Source: Chloroflexota bacterium
GTDB lineage: Bacteria; Chloroflexota; Dehalococcoidia; SZUA-161
DNA length: 8,633 nt
NCBI GenBank assembly: GCA_003229915.1
Contig: QIGA01000078.1
Coordinates: 1 to 8,633 of the forward strand
Direction: 5' to 3'
Shown here: piece after piece, positions 1-5,732 of the stretch
How the letters are laid out: each line of letters starts with the position of its first letter
Numbering within the stretch: the stretch's first letter is position 1
The notes under the pieces: model-generated
Told to the model about the DNA's origin: nothing
Seen by the model: only the letters and a program-made list of their open reading frames with translations
Database searches by the model: none
Program-made: the position numbers and the translations under genes

Positions 1-123
1 GAACTCAACCCCGACACCGCGAGACAGCTCACTCTACCAGCGAATTCCCTTGACAGGCTTCGTATGTGCGTGCCCAATGCTTGGCTGTGTGCCAACAAAT
101 TGCTGAGGATAAGACATCACTAA
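1..123 (+). CDS. Possible 3' end of an upstream gene (partial, unrecognised)
   Basis: Frame 1 is open from the first base to a TAA at 121-123, giving 40 codons of an unrecognised sequence (starts ELNPDTARQL, ends LLRIRHH). The stop would abut the folD ribosome binding site, a layout common in operons, and about 60% of third positions are G or C. Against it, 40 codons is short, frame 2 is also open to a TGA at 104-106, and the peptide has no motif I know. The stretch may equally be an untranslated leader. A function cannot be given. Confidence 0.2.
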   Translation, partial: ELNPDTARQLTLPANSLDRLRMCVPNAWLCANKLLRIRHH

Positions 124-129
124 AGGAGG
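122..129 (+). promoter_or_regulatory. folD ribosome binding site
   Basis: AAAGGAGG is a near-perfect Shine-Dalgarno sequence ending 9 bases before the ATG at 139. It fixes the folD start, because no other in-frame start nearby has such a site. Confidence 0.85.
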
Positions 130-138
130 CCGGACGAA

Positions 139-1044
139 ATGGCTGCAAAGATAATCTCAGGAACCGAGGTGGCAAAGGAGATTCGGGCCGAACTGAAGGA
201 GAAGGTAGGCAAGCTAAAGGCGGATGGCATAACTCCGGGACTGGTCATGATCCGCGTTGGTGATGACCCCGCTTCCGTTTCCTATGTCAAGGGCAAAGAA
301 CAGGCGTGCGAGGAGATCGGGATATGGTCTGAAACCTATGTGCTTCCTGATGCCGCCACTGAAGGAGAGCTATTGGTCAAAGTGGAGGAGATGAACAAGG
401 CAGAGCACGTCGATGGCATCCTGGTTCAACTCCCACTGCCCAAGCATATAGAGGCGGACAAGGTTCTCAATCTCATCGACCCCGCCAAAGATGTCGATGG
501 ATTCCACCCGATCAATGTGGGCAAGATGCTCATCGGCGATCCTTATTTCATGCCCTGCACCCCTCACGGCGCGGTGGAGTTGATGGTGCGCAGCGGCAAC
601 AGCCCGGAGGGCAAGCATGTGGTGATCTGCGGCCGCAGCAACATCGTGGGCAAGCCTCTGATGGCGATGCTGGTCCAGAAGAAAAAGCACGCCAACGCCA
701 CTGTTACAGTCGTCCATACGGGAACGAAGAATATGGCTGAAATCACCCGGCAGGCGGATATCTTGGTCGCCGCCATGGGGGCTCCTGAGGTTATCAAAGC
801 GGATATGGTCAAGGAAGGCGCGGTAGTGATCGACGTTGGCGTTAACAGGGTCGGTGAGAAGCCCAGCGCAAAAGACCCCAGCAGGATGGTTGCGATCCTG
901 AAGGGAGACGTGGATTTCGAGGCGGTCAAGGAGAAGGCAAGCGCTATTACCCCGGTTCCGGGTGGTGTGGGGCCGATGACGATAACCATGTTGATGGTCA
1001 ATACTGTGATAGCTGCCGAGCGACGTGCCACTCGTTCCAAGTAG
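139..1044 (+). CDS. folD: Bifunctional methylene-THF dehydrogenase / methenyl-THF cyclohydrolase (FolD)
   Basis: Cytosolic enzyme that oxidises 5,10-methylene-THF to methenyl-THF with NAD(P)+ and hydrolyses the latter to 10-formyl-THF; it runs in the opposite direction in the Wood-Ljungdahl methyl branch. The 301-residue length is usual for the family. The N-terminal catalytic domain shows the S-x2-Y-x3-K motif (S46, Y49, K53, the family's catalytic lysine), VQLPLP with Q97, and DVDGFHP with D120. PCTPHG (139-144) leads into the Rossmann domain, where GRSNIVGKP (165-173) binds the dinucleotide phosphate region. The C-terminal signature TPVPGGVGPMT is at 271-281. The start follows a strong ribosome binding site. 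fhs follows 87 bases later on the same strand, giving the usual formate-activating pair. Every key residue I can place is present, so activity is expected. Cofactor choice (NADP+ or NAD+) cannot be read safely from the sequence. Confidence 0.97.
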   Translation: MAAKIISGTEVAKEIRAELKEKVGKLKADGITPGLVMIRVGDDPASVSYVKGKEQACEEIGIWSETYVLPDAATEGELLVKVEEMNKAEHVDGILVQLPLPKHIEADKVLNLIDPAKDVDGFHPINVGKMLIGDPYFMPCTPHGAVELMVRSGNSPEGKHVVICGRSNIVGKPLMAMLVQKKKHANATVTVVHTGTKNMAEITRQADILVAAMGAPEVIKADMVKEGAVVIDVGVNRVGEKPSAKDPSRMVAILKGDVDFEAVKEKASAITPVPGGVGPMTITMLMVNTVIAAERRATRSK

Positions 1045-1075
1045 CATGACCTTGGATTCAGCTATACCAAGTTCA

Positions 1076-1111
1076 CAATTAGAGGAAAAGCTTAAGAATA
1101 TCCTCTAATTG
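1076..1111 (+). promoter_or_regulatory. Perfect 11-bp hairpin between folD and fhs
   Basis: Bases 1076-1086 (CAATTAGAGGA) and 1101-1111 (TCCTCTAATTG) are exact inverted repeats around a 14-base loop. The right arm ends 6 bases before the fhs ribosome binding site. The stem is A/T-rich and no T-run follows, so it is not a standard intrinsic terminator. It could be an mRNA processing or stability hairpin, a protein-binding palindrome, or a leader that affects fhs translation: bases 1102-1105 (CCTC) could also pair with GAGG at 1122-1125 in the ribosome binding site. The structure is seen; the role is inference. Confidence 0.6.
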
Positions 1112-1117
1112 CCAGAT

Positions 1118-1126
1118 AAAGGAGGT
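1118..1126 (+). promoter_or_regulatory. fhs ribosome binding site, selecting a GTG start
   Basis: AAAGGAGGT is followed after 5 bases by GTG at 1132. The first in-frame ATG (1153) has no comparable site, so GTG is the likely start. Confidence 0.8.
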
Positions 1127-1131
1127 CTTCT

Positions 1132-2895
1132 GTGGCATACGACGCTACAAAAATGAAGGATTGGCAGATTGCCGAAGCAGCCGAGGTAAACATGCCAACC
1201 ACCGAGGTATGGCGGGAAAGGCTGGGACTGGAGAAGGACGAGGTCATTCCCTACGGTAGAACCCCCAAGCTCGATTTCCTGAAGATTATCGAGCGCCTTA
1301 AGGGCAAGCCTGACGGTAAGTATATCGAGGTGACCGCCATTACCCCCACGCCGCTGGGCGAAGGGAAAAGCACGACATCATTAGGTCTGATGGAAGGGCT
1401 GGGCAAACGTGGCCTGAATGCGGGTGGCTGCCTCCGCCAGCCTTCGGGCGGCCCCACCATGAACGTCAAGGGGACCGCTGCCGGCGGTGGCAATGCGCTG
1501 CTCATTCCCATGACCGAATTCTCAATGGGGCTTACCGGCGATATCAACGACATCATGAACGCGCACAACCTGGCCATGATCGCCCTCACTGCCAGGATGC
1601 AGCACGAGCGCAACTACAACGATGAGCAGTTGGCGCGACTCAGCAAAATGCGCCGCCTCGACATTGACCCCACCAAGGTGGAGATGGGCTGGATAATGGA
1701 CTTCTGCGCCCAGAGCTTGAGGAATATCGTAATCGGCCTCGGCGGGCGCATGGACGGCTTTATGATGCAGTCCAAGTTCGCCATCGCCGTCAGTTCCGAG
1801 CTAATGGCTATGCTATCCATTGTCAGGGACTTGGCGGACCTGCGGGAGAGGATGGACAAAATTACTGTTGCCTTCGACAAGAGTGGCAACCCGGTCACCA
1901 CGGGCGATCTGGAGGTGGGCGGCGCCATGACTGCCTGGATGCGCAACACCATTAACCCCACTCTGTGCTGCTCTGTGGAGTACCAGCCCTGCATGGTGCA
2001 CGCTGGTCCATTTGCCAACATCGCTGTGGGTCAGTCGTCGATCATCGGCGACCGCATTGGGCTGAAGATGTTTGACTACCATGTTACCGAGAGCGGATTC
2101 GCTGCGGACATAGGGTTCGAGAAGTTCTGGAATGTCAAGTGCCGCTTGAGTGGCCTTACCCCTCACGTCTCGGTGCTCACCACCACTATCCGCGCGCTCA
2201 AGATGCACGGCGGTGGGCCAAAGGTAATACCCGGCGTCGCCCTGTCGGCTGCCTACACCAAAGAGGACCTGGGCCTGCTAGAGAAGGGCCTGCCCAACAT
2301 GGTGCACCACATAAACACAATCAGGGCTTCCGGTATCAACCCCGTGGTGTGCGTCAATTGCTTCCACACTGACACTAAGGCTGAGATCGCCATGGTAAGA
2401 AAGGCGGCAGAGGATGCCGGCGCTCGCTGCGCCGTATCTACCCACTGGGCTGATGGCGGCGATGGCGCCCTGGAGCTGGCCGACGCGGTTGTAGAGGCCT
2501 GCAATGACGAAAACGACTTCAAGTTCCTGTATCCCCTGGAGATGAAGCTGCGAGAGCGGGTCGAGAAGATCGCTAAAGTGGTCTATGGAGCTGATGGCGT
2601 GAGCTGGACAGCGGATGCCGAGAACAAAGCCAAGATGCTGGAGGATGATCCCCAATACGGCGACTATGCTACCATGATGGTGAAGACCCACCTCAGCCTC
2701 ACCCACGCCCCAGCCCTGAAGGGAGTTCCCAAAGGGTGGACGCTTCCCATCCGCGACATACTGATCTATTCCGGTGCCAAATTCCTCTGCCCCTGCGCGG
2801 GAACAATCAGCCTTATGCCCGGAACAGGCTCCAACCCAGCATTCAGAAGGGTGGATGTGGACGTGAAAACCGGAAAGGTGAGTGGTCTCTTCTAA
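1132..2895 (+). CDS. fhs: Divergent formate-tetrahydrofolate ligase (10-formyl-THF synthetase)
   Basis: Fhs joins formate to tetrahydrofolate with ATP, giving 10-formyl-THF, the entry step of the Wood-Ljungdahl methyl branch and a feed for purine synthesis. The 587 residues span the whole family, slightly longer than the usual bacterial length of about 555. The ATP loop TPTPLGEGKSTT is at 71-82 (K79). LRQPS (101-105), AAGGG (116-120), HAGPFANIA, GADIG-like AADIG, RALKMHGGGP and the end GKVSGLF all match. From memory, the wording is closer to the synthetase domain of eukaryotic C1-THF synthase (MTHFD1) than to the classical acetogen enzyme (LREPS). Several usually conserved positions differ: NIAHG reads NIAVG (V299), FD-I-VASE reads FAIAVSSE (A217), GGGY reads GGGN (N121) and LEGTP reads VEYQP (282-286). 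Fold and family are secure. Whether it has normal activity is less certain. Confidence 0.93.
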   Translation: MAYDATKMKDWQIAEAAEVNMPTTEVWRERLGLEKDEVIPYGRTPKLDFLKIIERLKGKPDGKYIEVTAITPTPLGEGKSTTSLGLMEGLGKRGLNAGGCLRQPSGGPTMNVKGTAAGGGNALLIPMTEFSMGLTGDINDIMNAHNLAMIALTARMQHERNYNDEQLARLSKMRRLDIDPTKVEMGWIMDFCAQSLRNIVIGLGGRMDGFMMQSKFAIAVSSELMAMLSIVRDLADLRERMDKITVAFDKSGNPVTTGDLEVGGAMTAWMRNTINPTLCCSVEYQPCMVHAGPFANIAVGQSSIIGDRIGLKMFDYHVTESGFAADIGFEKFWNVKCRLSGLTPHVSVLTTTIRALKMHGGGPKVIPGVALSAAYTKEDLGLLEKGLPNMVHHINTIRASGINPVVCVNCFHTDTKAEIAMVRKAAEDAGARCAVSTHWADGGDGALELADAVVEACNDENDFKFLYPLEMKLRERVEKIAKVVYGADGVSWTADAENKAKMLEDDPQYGDYATMMVKTHLSLTHAPALKGVPKGWTLPIRDILIYSGAKFLCPCAGTISLMPGTGSNPAFRRVDVDVKTGKVSGLF

Positions 2896-2917
2896 ATCGG
2901 ATCAGCGCTTTTTCTTT

Positions 2918-2924
2918 GGGGTGA
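2918..2924 (+). promoter_or_regulatory. Ribosome binding site of the iron-sulfur flavoprotein gene
   Basis: GGGGTGA, 7 bases before the ATG at 2932, is a moderate Shine-Dalgarno match. It lies in a gap of only 36 bases after the fhs stop, with no terminator, which supports co-transcription. Confidence 0.55.
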
Positions 2925-2931
2925 ATCGGAA

Positions 2932-5442
2932 ATGGCTACAGTGAAGCTAACTATCGATAATGTAGAAGTCGAGGCAGAGGAAGGCAAAACAGTTCTAGAG
3001 GCAGCACAAAGCGCGGGCATCTATATCCCAGCCCTCTGTGCCCACCCCGACCTGCCACCGGCGCCAGGGGCAAAGGCCGACAGCGTTGTTTACCTCGGTG
3101 CTCAACTCTATCAGAGTTCGGATTCCAACGGAGAGTACGGTGGTTGTCGCCTTTGTATCGTCGAGGTCGAAGGGATGGAGCAAATCCAGACCTCCTGCAC
3201 CCTGCCCGTCGCCGAGGGGATGACAGTTAGCACCAACGCTGACCAAGTTCAGGAGCTTCGACGCGAGAACCTGAAGGCCATATTAGCCAGGCATCCTCAT
3301 GCCTGCCTGACATGCAGCCAGAGGGAAGGCTGCATCCCATTTGAATCATGTCCGAATAACCTGCCCGTCCTGGAACGCTGTTGCTCCAAGCTCGGCCATT
3401 GCGAACTTCAATCGGTAGCCGAATACATCGGGATCAGGGATGACACCCCCCGCTACATCCCTAGAGGTCTTCCCACAGTAAAGGACGCCCCCCTGTTCAT
3501 TCAAGATTACAGCCTGTGTATCGGGTGCACCCGATGTGTCAGAGTCTGCCGGGATCTGCGGGGCATAGGCGCTCTTGGCTTCGTTAGTCGAGACGGTGAG
3601 ATCATCGCAGGGACTCTCGCCCCTTCGCTGAAGGAGTCCGGGTGCAAGTTCTGCGGTGCCTGTGTCGAGGTCTGCCCCACTGGTGCCTTGCTCGACCTCG
3701 ATGTGAAGAGAGCGGAACGCGAAGCTGCACTTGTCCCCTGTATCCACGCCTGTCCCGCTGGCATAGACGTTCCCCGCTATGTGCGTCTGCTCGCTGAGGG
3801 GAAATCTGCCGAAGCACTAGCGGTAGTTCGGGAGAAGGTGCCCTTCCCCAGGGTGCTTGGCCGCGTCTGCTTCCATCCCTGCGAGACCGTGTGCAGACGG
3901 GGTCAACTGAACGAGGCAATCGCCATAAACGCGCTCAAGCGATTTGCGGCGGAACGAGATTCGAGACCGAGACAGATGGAGACAGGAAAGGCTAATCCCA
4001 CAGGCAAGAAGGTAGCCATCGTGGGGGCAGGCCCAGCAGGGCTCACTGCGGCATACTATTTGGCCAAACTTGGGCACTCCATCACTATATTCGAGGCACT
4101 GGCCGAGCCCGGCGGCATGATGCGAGTCGGCATACCCAGATATCGCTTGCCCAGAGAGGTGCTCGACAGTGAAGTCGAGGAGATAAGAAATGCTGGCGTT
4201 GAGATAAAGGTCAATAGCAAGGTCGAATCCCTCGATAGTATCTGGGAACGGGGGTATGATGCCGTCTTCCTGGCTGTCGGGGCCCACCAGGGAATCAAGA
4301 TGAAAGTCGAGGGCGAGGACAGCCCGGGGGTTATAGAGTGTATATCTTTCCTCAGGGATGCAAATCAGGGCAAGGAGGTCAAGCTGGGGAATAAGGTGGC
4401 AGTGATCGGCGGCGGTAATGCTGCCATAGACGCCGCTCGCACAGCGTTGCGTTTGGGATCCGGAGAGGTGACCGTCGTCTACCGGCGTTCCCGGGAGGAG
4501 ATGCCAGCCAACCCGGAGGAGATAGAAGGGGCTCTCGAGGAGGGTGTCGATGTACTATTCCTTGCCGCCCCGAAGAGAATCTCCGAAAGCAATGGCAGAC
4601 TGGTGATGGAATGCCTGCGCATGGAGCTGGGGGAACCCGATGCCAGCGGCAGAAGACGCCCGGAGCCGATCGAGGGCGGCGAATTCGAAATGGATTTCGA
4701 CACAGTGATAGCCGCCATTGGTCAAATGCCAGGGATACCGGACGACATCCCGCTCGATGTCGTGGCTGGAGGCAGGGTGAAGGTTAATCCCGAAACCCTG
4801 GCCACGAGCGTGAACGGTGTTTACGCCGGCGGCGATGCTGCCACAGGGCCGGCTTCGGTCATTGAAGCGATCGCTGCTGGTAGGAGAGCGGCAGCCTCGA
4901 TAGACAAGTATCTAGGTGGCAGTGGGGATATTGAGGAGACGCTGGCCGAAGCGGCTGAAGTCAATCCCTGGCTGGGCCGCGACGAGGGATTCGGGGACAG
5001 ACACCGCGTGGTGATGCCCTGCCTGCCAGTGGGAAAGCGGAAAGGCGATTTCTCTGAAGTAGCGCTCGGTTTCGACGAGGCAATGGCTGTTGAGGAAGCG
5101 GCGCGATGCCTGAGATGTGACCTGAGATTCCAGGTCTCGCCGGTGGTCTTGCCACCAGGCGAGTGGCTGGGGTTCACTCCAGGAAGCGTTGATGCCGCTC
5201 CCGAAACCGATGGCGTGTATCGGCTGCTTGATGAGCGGAAAGAGGTCATATATATCGGAAGCGGCCAGAATATCCGCGAGGGACTGCGGGAGATACTCGA
5301 TTCAGGGGACGAATGGGTAGGGAAAGCGCGTTACTTGCATTATGAGGAAACTTTGATGTATACTATGCGGGAGAGCGAGTTGATGCAGCAATTCCTGCAG
5401 GAACATGGCAGGCTTCCCGAAGGGAATGACGTTCTCTTTTGA
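2932..5442 (+). CDS. NuoG-like / GltD-like iron-sulfur flavoprotein with GIY-YIG-like C-terminus
   Basis: Predicted soluble NAD(P)H-linked electron-transfer protein of 836 residues; I see no membrane segment or signal peptide. In order: a [2Fe-2S] domain (C36, C72, C75, C89); a His-Cys3 [4Fe-4S] motif as in NuoG and [FeFe] hydrogenases (H121, C125, C128, C134); a two-cluster ferredoxin domain (C196/199/202/206 and C238/241/244/248); the GltD-type cysteine region (C270, C274, C313, C317, C321); the FAD loop GAGPAG (365-370); the NAD(P) loop GGGNAA (493-498) followed by VVYRRSREEMP, which hints at NADPH; the second FAD motif YAGGDAA (631-637); and CLRC (726-729). Residues about 755-836 are an added GIY-YIG-like segment. 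Related fusions serve as NAD(P)H-oxidising subunits of formate dehydrogenases, hydrogenases or other reductases. Here it probably links NAD(P)H to the C1 pathway of the two genes upstream; its partner enzyme is not in the window. Confidence 0.88.
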   Translation: MATVKLTIDNVEVEAEEGKTVLEAAQSAGIYIPALCAHPDLPPAPGAKADSVVYLGAQLYQSSDSNGEYGGCRLCIVEVEGMEQIQTSCTLPVAEGMTVSTNADQVQELRRENLKAILARHPHACLTCSQREGCIPFESCPNNLPVLERCCSKLGHCELQSVAEYIGIRDDTPRYIPRGLPTVKDAPLFIQDYSLCIGCTRCVRVCRDLRGIGALGFVSRDGEIIAGTLAPSLKESGCKFCGACVEVCPTGALLDLDVKRAEREAALVPCIHACPAGIDVPRYVRLLAEGKSAEALAVVREKVPFPRVLGRVCFHPCETVCRRGQLNEAIAINALKRFAAERDSRPRQMETGKANPTGKKVAIVGAGPAGLTAAYYLAKLGHSITIFEALAEPGGMMRVGIPRYRLPREVLDSEVEEIRNAGVEIKVNSKVESLDSIWERGYDAVFLAVGAHQGIKMKVEGEDSPGVIECISFLRDANQGKEVKLGNKVAVIGGGNAAIDAARTALRLGSGEVTVVYRRSREEMPANPEEIEGALEEGVDVLFLAAPKRISESNGRLVMECLRMELGEPDASGRRRPEPIEGGEFEMDFDTVIAAIGQMPGIPDDIPLDVVAGGRVKVNPETLATSVNGVYAGGDAATGPASVIEAIAAGRRAAASIDKYLGGSGDIEETLAEAAEVNPWLGRDEGFGDRHRVVMPCLPVGKRKGDFSEVALGFDEAMAVEEAARCLRCDLRFQVSPVVLPPGEWLGFTPGSVDAAPETDGVYRLLDERKEVIYIGSGQNIREGLREILDSGDEWVGKARYLHYEETLMYTMRESELMQQFLQEHGRLPEGNDVLF
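5193..5439 (+). other. GIY-YIG-like domain encoded at the 3' end of the flavoprotein gene
   Basis: Residues about 755-836 read as a compact GIY-YIG unit: GVY (761-763), VIYIG (772-776), then N780-I-R782 where the family has its conserved arginine, a middle ending ARYLHYEETLMYTMRESELM with a glutamate (E814 or E816) at the expected place, and a closing L-P-x-x-N (828-832) like the K-P-x-x-N end of UvrC-type domains. About 80 residues is the family's minimal length. The match was made by eye. Retention of the Tyr pair, Arg and Glu makes chance unlikely, but nuclease activity in a redox protein is not implied. Confidence 0.6.
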
Positions 5443-5456
5443 AAACTGAATATAGA
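5427..5456 (+). promoter_or_regulatory. Weak candidate promoter for the 5S rRNA gene
   Basis: TATAGA at 5451-5456 with TGAC at 5427-5430 upstream resembles a poor sigma-70 promoter with a long spacer (about 19 bases). It overlaps the end of the preceding gene. The 5S RNA could instead be processed from the upstream operon transcript. Confidence 0.22.
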
Positions 5457-5474
5457 GTTTCAGGTAGTTGGAAA

Positions 5475-5601
5475 TGCTTCCTGGCGATTAGAGCGGGGTG
5501 GACCCACCCGTTCCCATCCCGAACACGGAAGTGAAACTCCCCAGCGCAGACGATACTGAGGGGGCAGCCCCTTGTGGAAAATATGCCATTGCCGGGAAGC
5601 A
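5475..5601 (+). rRNA. rrf: 5S ribosomal RNA (solitary)
   Basis: The 5S rRNA of the large ribosomal subunit. The region contains the universal core CCCGAACACGGAAGTGAAAC (5518-5537), preceded by GGGTGGACCCACCC for the helix II/III part and followed by GGGGGCAGCCCC of the IV/V arm. The ends pair as helix I: TGCTTCC at 5475-5481 with GGAAGCA at 5595-5601, extendable by two A-T pairs at 5473-5474 and 5602-5603. The length is about 120-127 depending on the true ends, which I cannot fix exactly. No 23S or 16S gene is adjacent: the gene starts about 33 bases after a metabolic gene and is followed at once by its own terminator, then by clpC. This points to a split rRNA operon. Confidence 0.95.
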
Positions 5602-5603
5602 TT

Positions 5604-5651
5604 AAAATAGCCCAAATTTCGATAGCTTTAGTAAATTTGGGCTATTTTATT
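5604..5651 (+). terminator. Intrinsic terminator after 5S rRNA
   Basis: A perfect 16-bp inverted repeat (5604-5619 with 5633-5648) has a 13-base loop and GGGC/GCCC in the stem middle. The right arm ends in TTTT followed by ATT. The left arm begins right after 5S helix I, so the hairpin ends the 5S transcript. The A-run in the left arm could also let it act on the opposite strand. Confidence 0.88.
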
Positions 5652-5664
5652 ATGGTGACAAGTG

Positions 5665-5673
5665 TGTTAAAAT
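5665..5673 (+). promoter_or_regulatory. Candidate extended -10 promoter for clpC
   Basis: TGTTAAAAT fits the extended -10 form TGnTATAAT with one mismatch. No convincing -35 hexamer lies 17 bases upstream, where the 5S terminator sits, but extended -10 promoters can do without one. Transcription would start near 5680, leaving a leader of about 53 bases before the clpC ATG. Confidence 0.4.
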
Positions 5674-5683
5674 AAAGCTGTAA

Positions 5684-5709
5684 GGGTACTGGTGTCGAGC
5701 TATGTACCC
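5684..5709 (+). promoter_or_regulatory. Inverted repeat in the clpC leader (GGGTAC / GTACCC)
   Basis: GGGTAC at 5684-5689 and GTACCC at 5704-5709 flank 14 bases, between the candidate promoter and the clpC start. It matches neither the CtsR heptad repeat nor the CIRCE element known for heat-shock genes. It may be an operator for another regulator or a small leader hairpin. A six-base arm could occur by chance. Confidence 0.35.
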
Positions 5710-5732
5710 CCAAAAAGAAGCAGAGTACGGCG

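Noticed and set aside
50..78. TTGACA at 50-55 as a promoter for folD
   Set aside because: The -35 match is perfect, but the best -10 at the right distance is CCCAAT (3 of 6). It may be chance, so it is not listed as a feature.
66..263. Plus-strand open frame of 65 codons overlapping the folD start
   Set aside because: It is in a different frame from folD over most of its length, its composition is low-quality and no family is recognised.
370..1047. Long open frames on the minus strand opposite folD (225 and 158 codons)
   Set aside because: They lie opposite a fully conserved folD and have no recognisable motifs or ribosome binding sites. They are antisense shadows of GC-rich coding DNA.
1076..1111. 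folD-fhs hairpin as an intrinsic terminator
   Set aside because: The stem is A/T-rich and followed by GCCAGAT rather than a T-run. The next gene's ribosome binding site follows at once.
5363..5602. Minus-strand open frame of 79 codons across the 5S gene
   Set aside because: It overlaps the clear 5S rRNA and the end of the flavoprotein gene and has no coding features.
5654..5684. GTGACA at 5655-5660 as a -35 box for clpC
   Set aside because: The -10 at 17 bases (near 5678) is poor, while the good TAAAAT is only 7 bases away. The extended -10 reading fits better.
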